Part shown: piece by piece, positions 35,184 through 45,225 of the stretch
How the letters are laid out: every line of letters begins with the position of its first letter
How positions within the stretch are numbered: the stretch's first letter is position 1
Source: Macrotrachela quadricornifera
Lineage: Eukaryota; Rotifera; Eurotatoria; Philodinida; Philodinidae
Length of the DNA: 64,000 nucleotides
NCBI GenBank assembly: GCA_022393335.1
Contig: JAJEKB010021088.1
Coordinates: forward strand, 1,360,583 to 1,424,582
Direction: 5' to 3'
Notes under the pieces: generated by a model
The model's database searches: none
The model's input: only the letters and a program-made list of their open reading frames with translations
Told to the model about the DNA's origin: nothing
Program-made: the position numbers and the translations under genes

Positions 35184-36082
35184 TTGGGTTGGCACGAAAT
35201 TTTTTGCGTTTTTTTTCTTAAATTTCCTAGAACAGCTGAGAACGTTTTAGAAGTTTCCATACTAAGGGTATATATAGGGAGTACAAATATCTTTCGAAAA
35301 TTAACAAAACTATGGGTATGGTTTCTGATCGTGAATTAAAAATAAAGATATCTCGTAAGGAGCTGCGTGTGCTTCTGCTTCATGAATTCTGTTTGGGTCG
35401 CGAAGCAAGGGAAACAACAAGGAATACATGCAGCACAACAATGGTTCAATCGATTCAAGAACGGTAACTTCGAACTCAATGATTTACCTCATACCGGAAG
35501 ACCAGCAGGGGTGAATATGGACCACTTAAAGCAGCTTATTGAAGAAGATCCAATGTAGAAGGGATTATTTATTGGAAACTTTTTCCAACTGGCTGCACCA
35601 TCACTGCTGATATCTATTACCAACAATTGGATCCAGTTGCAGTAAAACTCAAGGAAAAGCAGGATAGAATTTATTCTTTACATGACAACGCCAGACTCCA
35701 CATTGCGAAGTCGACACGTTAAAAATTATTGGAACTCAGATGGATTACGGTTCCATATCCACCTTATTCTCTAGACTTGGCTTCCACAGATTACCATTTG
35801 TACCGTTCTCTCTCTAATCGTCTACGTGAGAAAAAATTCGACGATGAGAACGACCTCAAAATGAACCTTACCAACTTCTTCGACCAAAACTCTCAGAACT
35901 TCTATGAACGAGGGATCCTTTCTCTACCAGAGCGCTGGCGACAAGTCTCAGATAGTGATAGAGCATATATTGTTCAAGTTCTGATATCATAAAACAGTTC
36001 ATTTTATATCCTTCTGTTGTCTGTTCGTCATTTTTCCCCTGCTTTTTTGAGTCATTTCGCAAAAATATTTATAGTTAACGAT
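35184..36082 (+). pseudogene. Broken mariner transposon
   Basis: Starts after TA with TTGGGTTGGCACGAAATTTT, a mariner-like end; a decayed counterpart CGCAAAAATATTTATAG is near 36058. The transposase begins at 35312 (VLLLHEFCLGREARETTRN), shifts frame to HAAQQWFNRFKNGNF and LPHTGRPAGV (N-terminal helix-turn-helix and linker), then stops. Later pieces are SLHDNARLHIAKSTR with the second catalytic Asp and TDYHLYRSLSNRLREKKF with the third, ending LSLPERWRQVSDSDRAYI. The region with the first catalytic Asp is deleted, and two frames are used. It is inactive. Confidence 0.9.
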
Positions 36083-36089
36083 GTACTAA

Positions 36090-37370
36090 TTTTAACTTCA
36101 ATTTCATTCCAAAGAGTAAGATTTTTCCTTTTTGTTCTTAAAATGTTCTTACGCTGATTATTAATCAGTTTCTATTTCATTAAGATTGCCTCGTTGAAAT
36201 CTTGAATATACGTTTTTACTGTTTTACTATGTACTCTTATATAATATGATTAATCTTTTTACAATTCTATCATTATCATCTAAATTCTTTAGTTTTTCTA
36301 TTGTTGATTTTAATTCACAAATAAGAAGTGCTTAACAAACAAAGAATAAGAATAAGGTATTTAATTTCTTAAAAAAAAAATCTTATCTTCTCTAACACCC
36401 TTATAAATTACAACTAAGAATCCGATGAAACGATCACAAAAGCAAAATTTAATATTTATCAATCGCTCAAATGATCACAAAAGAAGAACAATTTATATAT
36501 GATGATAAAAAAATATCTTTGATCTTAGGAAGAATTAAGAAGCTGTTATTTTTTTTTATATTGTCATCTTGTGTTTATTCGATCAAACAAAATAAAAAAA
36601 TTTATTAACATTTTTTCGTTTCGCTCAACCATTAGTATATTGTTGCAATTTATTATGTAATAAAAGAATTAAAGGAATTACATCATTTTGGACCCACTCT
36701 ATTATCTCTATAATCAACATTCAACATTACTCGCTAACTCTCTCCTTCATCTTATGACACTTTAACAACGTCTTAATATATACATTTATGCATTTTGTTA
36801 AATTAATTAATGCATCAGTTTAAAAAGTGATGCGTTTTTCTTTTATTTCATAACATAACTAATGATTTCAATACGAATCTATTTCTTGATCAAACAATGT
36901 TATTAGAGATATAAAATATTAAAGTTGCTACATCTATTCAACTAACAATGTATTAAATGAAATTCGTAAGTTATATGAGTTATAGTTGAAGAAAACCAAT
37001 GGTCACAATATAGGATTAAGAAGTGAGCTGTACAATGCTATAATAATACCATTTACTGGAATTCAGAGTCTTCTACAACTTACGATTTAATACACTTTCT
37101 ATGAAATTATTTGAAAAATATTAGGCGTAAAAATTGAACTATTGATCAAGAATAAAAAACTATAGAATTTCATTAATACAATTTCACGAACGTTTGACAT
37201 AGAAAATAGATTTTTTCTTCTTGTTTGATGTATTTAATTACGAACTATAGTTATATTTCAATGCATTGTCACAACCCTTTGACAGATGGAATAGAAAAAA
37301 TCTATTGTGATCATTGGATTTGTCTGATTTAATCATATAATTTACTTGAAAAAAAATGTATTTGTAAATA
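36090..37370. other. AT-rich intergenic
   Basis: I see no gene, repeat or RNA that I can support here. Confidence 0.4.
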
Positions 37371-37375
37371 AATGT

Positions 37376-38238
37376 TTACAACGGCAGTAAATCCTGTAAT
37401 TCGTAAATTTCGATCTGTTCAATTTGCTCGGAAAGTCTTTGAATTTCAAATTCTGTATCAGTTCGATCTTGATGCCCAAAAGGTAAACATTGTTCATAAA
37501 TATTTAATGCTCGTTTATAATAGTCAAGTGCTAATGTTAATTTATCAAGATGTTCGTAGCATTCAGCTATAGCAACTAAACTTTTGCCAATTTTTTTATT
37601 ACTTGGTGGTAATAATTTTTCATATATCGAGAAACGCCTTAATTCATATTCTAAAGCGTATTCATATTGAGCTTGACTTTGATGCACTTGGCTTAAAAAT
37701 AAAAGACCCTCTGCAATACTGTCACTTTCCCAAGGATAAATGGCTTCTGCAGTTCTTAAACTTTCATTGGCACACATAATAGCACGATCAAAGGAGTGTT
37801 TCACACCCCATATAATTGCCATGTAACATAAACAATTTACGATCTCCCAATCATTGATAGGATGACATTGTTTGAACATGACCATTGATTTCTCATAAAA
37901 GTCAAGTGATTCATCATACTTTTGTTGTTTAAACAAAATACTAGCTATATCGGAAAGGCTCTTAGCAATGAGTATATGATTAGATGAATAATAATTCTGT
38001 CTGATTGAAAGTGCTCGTCGATAATAAGTGAGAGCCTCTTCATAATTTTCTTGATTGTTGAACAAAGTACCAATCTTATTCAGACATGCGGCAAGTTTCA
38101 CATAATTAGATGGAGTATGTTTTTCTAAGATTTACAATGCTTTTTGTTAAACATCGAGCGCTTCATCGTATTTTTTTTGTTGAAAAAGAACCTCACCAAT
38201 ATATTCCAAACAAGAAGCAACGATTTCATGGTCAGATT
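37376..38238 (-). pseudogene. TPR-repeat gene fragment (kinesin-light-chain-like)
   Basis: Minus-strand frame 38101-37376 encodes 241 residues of tetratricopeptide repeats of about 42 residues: LNKIGTLFNNQENYEEALTY, LSDIASILFKQQKYDESLDF, then two weaker units and VAIAECYEHLDKLTLALDYY. The repeats continue upstream to about 38238 (CLEYIGEVLFQQKKYDEALD), but two TAA codons interrupt there, and an inverted-repeat insert starts at about 38243. No N-terminal domain is found. TPR arrays bind protein partners; in bdelloids such arrays often follow other domains. The intact 3' part might still be translated from an internal Met, but I read the locus as a broken fragment. Confidence 0.7.
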
Positions 38239-38242
38239 AATA

Positions 38243-38690
38243 ACTTTCCTATCAGATGTTACACCTCATACACTAACTGCCTTGAAATAGTTCATTTTTA
38301 ACATACTCATGTACTTTTATAAACTTTCCGATGGTCCGATCAAGAAAAAAAAAATTATCGACTATATTAATCATTACACCATAATTTATACTGCTTCAAA
38401 ACCGACAAACTTCCGCTCATCCGCCGTGACACCCTCACCCACCCCACATCCTTACGCTCGTCCACCGAGACACCCACACCCTCGCGCTCGTCCGCCCCGA
38501 TACTCACACCCTCAAAGATGTTAACTCTTTGAAACAGTACAAATGATGCTATAATACTCAGCATAGTCGAAAACATATTATTCTTTGATTTGGACATCTG
38601 AAAATTGATAAAAGGACACTGTGTTGGTTAAAAATCAAGCATGTCTAGGCATTAAGTGTATGGGATCTGGCAGCTGATAGGAAAGTCAGA
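38243..38690. repeat. Inverted repeat around a GC-rich minisatellite
   Basis: CTTTCCTATCAG..CATACACTAACTGCC at 38246-38282 is mirrored by GGCATTAAGTGTATG..CTGATAGGAAAG at 38650-38687. Between them, 38408-38520 holds short tandem units such as CACCCTCGCGCTCGTCCGCC and ACACCCTCACCCAC. The insert abuts the truncated end of the TPR fragment. No coding function is evident. Confidence 0.55.
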
Positions 38691-40325
38691 AAAGATCGGA
38701 TTGGTTTTGTTGGACAAAAAAAGGGTACGACTATCAACTGGTATCCTCAAAATCAAAACGGTAATGGAAAATTTGAAAACTACAGTTTTGAAAAAATCTT
38801 TATTTCTAACAAAGCAGGAAGGGCAAGGGGGAAATCAAAAATGATTCAAAAAACCGTGAGGTGCCTTCTATTTTGGAACAGATAGTACTTTTCGTATGCC
38901 TTATATGTATTTATCACTAATATTTTTTAGTCGATCTTGAGCACTACAGCCTTTATTTTTTTCAAACATGTCTCAATCGAGCCGCTTAATACTAAAATGA
39001 CGTGATAAAAATAAAATACTTCGATCTAATCTTTGAATATTTTGATTTAAGTGATTATTAAAATCTATAAACAATTAACAACAACATCACTAAACAATAA
39101 TAGATATCAATATAAAACAATTTATTTTCTATTGATGTCATTAGAATTTGGTTTTTGACTCTTACCAATCTAAACGATAGTGCTAATACGTGAATAATGT
39201 GGAATTTGATCAAAATATTACGACACTACAAATATATTCCCTGTCGCATAATAACATTCCGATTTGGAATGATTAAAATGAACACCACCAGTCTTCTTTT
39301 TGCATTGTATAAGTTGTTCGCAAAAAGTAAATAAATCCTGCTCGACACATATACTCTCTTCGATTTTGTTTTATGAAATGTGAATGTGTTTCTATTAAGT
39401 GTATGTTTAAGTAATTGCTTTTACTTGTGAAGAAAACATTCGATAAACAAATGGAAAAGGACGCCATAAAGTTAGTAGAGACAATCAATATAAAATTCAA
39501 AATATGCCTCATTTCATCAACTATCAATATATGCTGAGATTCTTTGCATAGAAAGTTTACTTCTAGCATCTTATCAAATAATTTATAATAAACTAGATAA
39601 ACATGTTCAAAACTGCTTTTCATATACTAGTTAAATCAAGTATTATTAAATGCAAAAAGTTCAAATGTAATACTGATAATCGTTTGCATCGAATAGACCT
39701 TTCGAATTAGCCAGGCATTCCAAAAAGCACAAAGTTTTTAACACCAACGGAATAAGCTATCGAATATTTTAGTTCTATTAATTATAATCATAAATTTAAT
39801 AAAACCCAAGTTTTTATTTCTTTTTTATTGTATTATTTACAAGATACAACAAATCTTAAAAACTTTGTCAGAAATACATACAATAATCATTGTGAATAAA
39901 CAAAGGCATGCAGTTATTTTGCATCATCTAACGATACAAAATATGGTAATTTATTGCGCAGATTAATTTCTATTTTAAGACAACTATTTACATCATGTGA
40001 GATGTGATGACGTATAAAAACAAATTTCGTCGTGGAAATATGCGTTTAATGATGTATATCCATCCAGCACAACATGCATTGCATCAGACCAATTTTATTA
40101 TTGCATTTACATAAGAATAATAACGCACGTTAGCATTGACGTCATTCTCTCCATTTGACTACGTGTTATTGATGCATTTCTTGCTTATTCAAGTAGCTTA
40201 CTCCGTTTTTTTTCGAAAAAAAATGATGAAAGAAAAGAACAAGATTGTTATTACGTCGTGTTCTTCTTAATGTATGTTGCAATGTCGTAAAATGCTATAT
40301 AAAGACTTCGTGTTTGTTTCATTTT
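38691..40325. other. AT-rich intergenic
   Basis: Nothing firm. A short plus-strand open stretch near 38718-38780 (KKGTTINWYPQNQNGNGKFE) looks protein-like but is isolated. The ORF at 39273-39623 on the minus strand shows no motif. Confidence 0.35.
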
Positions 40326-40327
40326 TT

Positions 40328-40400
40328 CGGTTTGTAGTGTAATGGTAGCATACTCGATATTCATCGAGGGGTAACAGTTCGATTCTGTTCAAATCCACCA
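40328..40400 (+). tRNA. tRNA-like sequence ending in CCA, probably a pseudogene
   Basis: A perfect T arm (AACAG TTCGATT CTGTT), a D-arm-like TAGTGTAATGGTAGCAT, and an anticodon-type stem CTCGA/TCGAG are in order. The acceptor pairs six of seven (CGGTTTG with CAAATCC, one G-T pair and a C-C mismatch at the first position). The 3' end reads A then CCA. The anticodon loop is only six bases (TATTCA), so the anticodon is unclear; TTC (Glu) is possible. Eukaryotic tRNA genes lack CCA, so this may be a retro-copied mature tRNA or a tRNA of foreign type. Confidence 0.4.
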
Positions 40401-42144
40401 AGCTTTCTTCGTAATTTTTCGGACTTTCTAGTTCGAAACTAATATACACCGGCTTTCGATTCATGTCTCACTTTAAAGCAGCTCTTCTATCACTTTCTAT
40501 CTAGAAAGTGCTTTTGGGCTTGTGTGATATGTCCGATTGCCACCAATTACTGTGCGTGCATTTGTCTCATTCGTTTGAATATTAAGAAATACGAACAAGA
40601 GTATACACAGTTGGTGGCAATTATTCGGACTCTATCGACGACGATCATTTTAGTATGAAATATGAACGATAACTACCGATATTTTCTATTATATTAATAA
40701 TTAAAATATTTGATATATTTCAGTTCTCAAGTATATGCGTTTCAAAGCGCAAAAGTCGAAATAAGTTTTAATTAACGGACGGGAACACATTTTACCGGTC
40801 ACACTGAAGCATTTATTTCTTTTTTGATATTAATCGAATTTGACCCACTATTTTTTTTTATTCATTACGGTTTCTCATTGCAATCATCATGCAGCACTAT
40901 GCAGAGGAAATGAAAGCCAAAGATATATAAGACAATTATCTCATCACTAGGAGATAAGGATGAAAAGCGGAAAAATTGATGCTCCATTCATTAAGAATGA
41001 ATATTCAAAATTTGAGTCATTTTTACTATACAAAAGTGATTTATACAAACCATAAAAAAATATCAAGATGTTCGAATTGTCTGCTGTTTTGAAAGAGATT
41101 ATTCAAAAATATGTCTAACTATTATTGTCAGGGCCGTGCTCGTGGACTAAAGAATTGCACATGATTAAAACAGATTTTTCTGCTTTTTATGTGCATATGA
41201 TGAGATTTAAGCAATGCGTGTTAACTTCTTATGAATGATATGACTACTATATAGGAAATATTTTGATGATTGAATGCTATGCAATAGTTGAAGCATCGAT
41301 TTTTCTTTGTTCTCCTTTCAATAGTTATTATGAAGATATTTTTATGTAATTGAATAAGTCATGTTTATTGAAAAATACACACAGAATGTGATACTTCTAA
41401 ATTTGATCTAAAACAAACAGTCAAAGATGACCCAAGACACGTCATTCGAAGAATCCATACATAGTATTAAGAATTATTAGGAAAACTAATAGAATGAGTC
41501 ATCTATAGAATGAGTAATATGTTTGAGAAGTATTACGATCATGGCTTTGATCTTTCTCAATGGAACTCTTCAGAAAATTTTGGCTATGTATAGTGGATGG
41601 AAATGATTTCAAAAAAAAGTAAATAAGTTACTCACGAGCAGAGTTCGAGTGATTTACATGTGGCATTATCGCTTTTAGGAAATTCAATAACATAATGTGT
41701 TTGGTTTGCGTAATGAATCTATTGATTGCGAATGCATTGATATGAAGTGCCGTTGTTTTGGTATACGAAAGTCGAAGATGTGTATATAAAGATATCTTAT
41801 TTCTAATAATGAAGGTATATATGAAAAATGCTCATCTGTCTTTTTTTTTCTGAATGAGCATTAGTTTGTTTCTGCTTTTTTACTATGTAATGCAGAGCCC
41901 TCAGGAACGCTTATATTTTAATAAATAACAGGAAGCGTTTCGGTGAAGTCAACTCTACATATCTTTCAGTGTGAGAGCTATAACTGTTTTTCAAAAAGTT
42001 AAAACTGTTAGAACTTAGATTATAACTATTAAATTACGAAAGATTCAAACGAGTTAAAAGAATAGTTATTTTGATTTCATTAATATGTTCGATAATATAG
42101 ATTAAAATATACTTATTTACAATGTCCTCATTCGAAAACCAGTG
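40401..42144. other. AT-rich intergenic with a small hairpin
   Basis: TCCGATTGCCACCAATTACT near 40530 and its approximate complement (AGTTGGTGGCAATTATTCGG near 40609) form a hairpin of about 110 bp. No gene is supported elsewhere in this stretch. Confidence 0.4.
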
Positions 42145-42361
42145 TGTAGCGAGATATGTCACCTACATCTATATCTTTCTCTCTATTTGACCTTGTGCCC
42201 TTTCTCTTCTTGCGTGTACGCTACGGTTGACCGCCATCCATTGTCTATCTCTTCTATATAAGCGTATGTTCTCTATGTTAACGATGACTTGTTGTATGAA
42301 GACGCCAAATAAAACGTGTATTACTATCTCACGGGCACTTCTCTCCACATAGTTCATTACA
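42145..42361 (+). repeat. Left LTR
   Basis: 217 bp, identical by eye to 43866-44082. Begins TGTAGCGAGATATG and ends CATAGTTCATTACA. It contains TATATAAGCG near 42256 and CCAAATAAAACG near 42305, the expected promoter and polyadenylation signals. Confidence 0.95.
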
Positions 42362-42463
42362 TCTGGCGACCCTGACAGACAATTCTCGCAATCTTTTGAT
42401 TGAAACAAAGTTTCCTGTTACATTTCTTACTGCCAATAATCGACTAGAACCATTCTATTCGAC

Positions 42464-43762
42464 ATGCATTCCACGTATGTTTCGCCGAACGCCGTATTAA
42501 AACAGCTTATCGATTTTGAAAGAAGAATTATGAACCGATTGGAAATGTTGAAAAGCAAACATGAACAATATTTTTCTAAATTAATTGAAAGACGACAAGG
42601 CTCTGCGAAACAGAAGCGGAAATATAGCTCTCATGCACAATTTAAGAACTTTACTATACCAAATGATACAAATGATAATCAAGAACAAACTAACTCTTCT
42701 GCTACAAGAATATCAGCTCGAATTAACAATGCCGAAAATAATGCAATTTCTAACTGTTATCAATATTCGAAGATGAATATTCAAGGAACACACGTGAGCT
42801 CTTATTCTTCATCGTCAAATCCATTTCGTAGATTAGATGAATCACATCAACGTTACAACAAAATGTGCAATATCGAAATAAATCAACATGGCATAGTATC
42901 AGGATGCAGCAAAATAGCCAATCGAAACGCGCATATTTTAGTTGATACAGAATGTCACCAGTCACTAATCAGCACGGAATTTTTGTCTAAACTAGGTCCT
43001 CGTATGAAACAACGCCGACGACGTCCAGCACCACATATGACAACAATGGTTGTCAACAATGTGCAGTTATCCGTAATGTGTTCTATTTCACTACCAATAA
43101 CGATGGATAGTATGACTCGTTTTCATACCTTGCTTGCCGTCCATCATTTGCCTCGTCAATGCATTATTGGCGCTGATTTTATCAATAAACATTCTCTTAC
43201 AATTAATCCTTGTTCGAATAAAGGATATTTCAAACAAAGAAACGTTTTACCACCTGCATCATTAAATCAAAAGAATACGACGATCTTTCATAACGATGCA
43301 CAACAGACAATCGAACAAACTCATCAACCAATAACTCATTCAAGCGAAAATGATCCGACCCTGTCTACTTCGTCTGGCATTTATTTGCCAATTCAAATAA
43401 ACCTAAATTACAAACACAATCAAGTTTCAACAACAAATCGAGAGAACGACAGTCACCTGTACCTACCAGAATTATCAATGAACGAATTGACTACGTTCCA
43501 CGCCAATCCAGGATTCGTTGTCAAGAGCAATAACAAACAATTGAATATCGATCAAATGAGTGAAAAGTCACTCAACGTCAACATCAACTGTGTGAGCAAT
43601 AAATCGATATCACCACAGAAAAAATCACTCAACGTCAACGTCAACGGTGTCCGTAATAGATCAATATCACCACGAACAAAGGCTTTCGATCGAATATTGG
43701 CATCAATAAATCGCATGGAATCTATATGTAAAGATAGTATCAATCGGAACCAAACAACTTAA
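42464..43762 (+). CDS. Protein of the short LTR element with retropepsin-like segment
   Basis: Single frame of 432 residues. Residues 10-60 are charged and helix-prone (DFERRIMNRLEMLKSKHEQY), perhaps a Gag-like coiled coil; 60-130 are Asn/Ser-rich. Residues about 155-250 resemble a retroviral-type aspartic protease: AHILVDTECHQSLIS in place of the active-site strand and CIIGADFINKHSL in place of the ILG-x-DFL motif. The active site reads Asp161-Thr-Glu rather than Asp-Thr-Gly, which would be expected to impair catalysis. The C-terminus carries two tandem units of about 20 residues (KSLNVNINCVSNKSISPQ and KSLNVNVNGVRNRSISPR). No zinc knuckle or reverse transcriptase follows. It may be a structural protein that reuses the protease fold. 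Confidence 0.75.
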   Translation: MHSTYVSPNAVLKQLIDFERRIMNRLEMLKSKHEQYFSKLIERRQGSAKQKRKYSSHAQFKNFTIPNDTNDNQEQTNSSATRISARINNAENNAISNCYQYSKMNIQGTHVSSYSSSSNPFRRLDESHQRYNKMCNIEINQHGIVSGCSKIANRNAHILVDTECHQSLISTEFLSKLGPRMKQRRRRPAPHMTTMVVNNVQLSVMCSISLPITMDSMTRFHTLLAVHHLPRQCIIGADFINKHSLTINPCSNKGYFKQRNVLPPASLNQKNTTIFHNDAQQTIEQTHQPITHSSENDPTLSTSSGIYLPIQINLNYKHNQVSTTNRENDSHLYLPELSMNELTTFHANPGFVVKSNNKQLNIDQMSEKSLNVNINCVSNKSISPQKKSLNVNVNGVRNRSISPRTKAFDRILASINRMESICKDSINRNQTT

Positions 43763-43865
43763 TATCATTTTTCTGTATATTCTCTATTACTTTTTCTTTT
43801 TCTGTATTGATGTGTTTGATGGTACCAGGTCGCTCAGGAGCGCTCGCATCTTAGTGGTGGGGAAC

Positions 43866-44082
43866 TGTAGCGAGATATGTCACCTACATCTATATCTTTC
43901 TCTCTATTTGACCTTGTGCCCTTTCTCTTCTTGCGTGTACGCTACGGTTGACCGCCATCCATTGTCTATCTCTTCTATATAAGCGTATGTTCTCTATGTT
44001 AACGATGACTTGTTGTATGAAGACGCCAAATAAAACGTGTATTACTATCTCACGGGCACTTCTCTCCACATAGTTCATTACA
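43866..44082 (+). repeat. Right LTR
   Basis: 217 bp copy of 42145-42361 with no difference seen. It is followed by the right target duplication CAGTG and preceded by a purine-rich tract. Confidence 0.95.
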
Positions 44083-44524
44083 CAGTGTCAATGAATATTT
44101 TTTGTTTGTCTCTTTTTGTGATGCATTCATCTGTAAATTATATTTTCTTATATTTTTATCTCACACACTAATGCACATTTGACACTACGAATTGTTCGTT
44201 GTGTGACTGATGATACTCTTTGAATTATGAGTAATTAGAACATTATTTATGAGTTCATAATATAGTTCTCATGTTTATTCTCTGACATGTCAGTGAAATT
44301 CAATATAGATTGTTATGAAATTTAGAGAAAGTTGTTTGTCAGTATAACTACGAATATTTTATTTCGATACGAAATTAATTTATCAGATTATTCTCTTTCC
44401 ATTCTTATAAATTCACTCGACTAATGACAATATATGTATTAGTCTGATTCTTTTATTGTCGTTCTCGTCGGCACATCGATGAATAGAGAAGAGAAGAGAA
44501 GTGAAAGAACATAAACGTAGCTTC

Positions 44525-45225
44525 CTAATTGCGGTCAAAAATTAGGCCAATTAACACATCAGTGATCGCAATTTGGAATAGAGAAGTTAACGTTGATTTC
44601 ATTTTTTATTCGTTTCCAAATTGCGATCACTTTTTTCTTATCGATTAATTAACAGTTATAATTGAAATCGATATTTATGGAGGAAATAAATAACAAAAAA
44701 AAAACTATTCTTCATCACTACTATCTTTTGCATCTTTTATAATGTGAATATAACGATCAGTTAGTATTCGACGTTTCAATCCGCACAATACGGCTTGAAC
44801 ATTTTCCGGTAATTTGCGATCATGATTATGTTTTCCACCATTTGTTTGTAAAATTACATTGTTTTTTAAAGTAATAGTACGAGAACACGATTTAAAAGTA
44901 CAGACATAGATTAATGTACCATTCTGGTTTTCACGTCTTAATCGATAAAGGTAATCATTATATAGAATTGCTTTTTCACCTTTTTCGGTTGTTGACCAAG
45001 TAAAGTTTGTATTCATAGTTTGATTTGTAGTATGATTTTTCTCTCCACGATTCATATGTATATATATTGTCAAAAAAAAAGAACTCATAATTGAATTTTT
45101 CAATAACTAATTGATCTAAGTGATCACAATTTGGAAACGAATAAAAAATGAAATCAACGTTAACTTCTCTGTTCCAAATTGCGATCACTGATTTGTTAAT
45201 TGGCCTAATTTTTGACTGCAATTAG
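44525..45225 (-). mobile_element. 701 bp inverted-repeat element carrying a FLYWCH ORF
   Basis: The left arm 44525-44633 starts CTAATTGCGGTCAAAAATTA; the reverse complement of the right arm 45119-45225 starts CTAATTGCAGTCAAAAATTA. The arms stay nearly identical for about 107 bp, through GTGATCGCAATTTGGAA, GAGAAGTTAACGTTGATTTC and CCAAATTGCGATCACT. Between the arms lies one minus-strand ORF with a FLYWCH zinc finger and nothing else. No clear target duplication was found. The arms look like those of a MULE-type DNA transposon, so it may be a deletion derivative that kept or captured only a DNA-binding module. Confidence 0.85.
44705..45103 (-). CDS. FLYWCH-type zinc-finger protein of the inverted-repeat element
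   Basis: 132 residues if the first ATG is used; Met17 or Met30 are alternatives, since residues 1-16 are hydrophobic and lie close to the terminal arm. Residues 34-94 fit a FLYWCH domain: KAILYNDYLYRLRREN, then Cys68 and Cys73 in YVCTFKSCSRTI, and His92 and His94 in GGKHNHDRKL. FLYWCH fingers bind DNA or protein partners and often precede MULE transposase domains. Here the protein ends 38 residues later in an acidic tail (DAKDSSDEE), with no catalytic part. It might bind the arms of its own element or act as a repressor; that is inference. The frame is free of stops. Confidence 0.8.
   Translation of the reverse strand: MKNSIMSSFFLTIYIHMNRGEKNHTTNQTMNTNFTWSTTEKGEKAILYNDYLYRLRRENQNGTLIYVCTFKSCSRTITLKNNVILQTNGGKHNHDRKLPENVQAVLCGLKRRILTDRYIHIIKDAKDSSDEE

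Larger units (their letters stand above)
42145..44082 (+). mobile_element. Short LTR retrotransposon with identical LTRs
   Basis: Two 217 bp direct repeats, 42145-42361 and 43866-44082, start TGTAGC, end TTACA and look identical base for base. The 5 bp CAGTG flanks the element on both sides (42140-42144; 44083-44087). TGGCGACCCTGACAG two bases after the left LTR is a likely primer-binding site, and GTGGTGGGGAAC just before the right LTR a polypurine tract. Each LTR has TATATAAG and AATAAA in the right order. At 1938 bp there is room for only one ORF; no reverse transcriptase, RNase H or integrase is present, so it must depend on another element. LTR identity implies a recent insertion. Confidence 0.95.

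Noticed and set aside
40267..40464. Minus-strand 65-codon ORF over the tRNA-like sequence
   Set aside because: No motif, and the tRNA-like arms explain the conserved look better.
42169..42408. Minus-strand ORF in the left LTR, repeated at 43890-44078
   Set aside because: Duplicated simply because the LTRs are identical; antisense to LTR signals and without motif.
44525..45225. A 9 bp target duplication (AACGTAGCT / AACATAGCC) for the FLYWCH element
   Set aside because: The two strings do not sit symmetrically against the element ends and differ at two bases.
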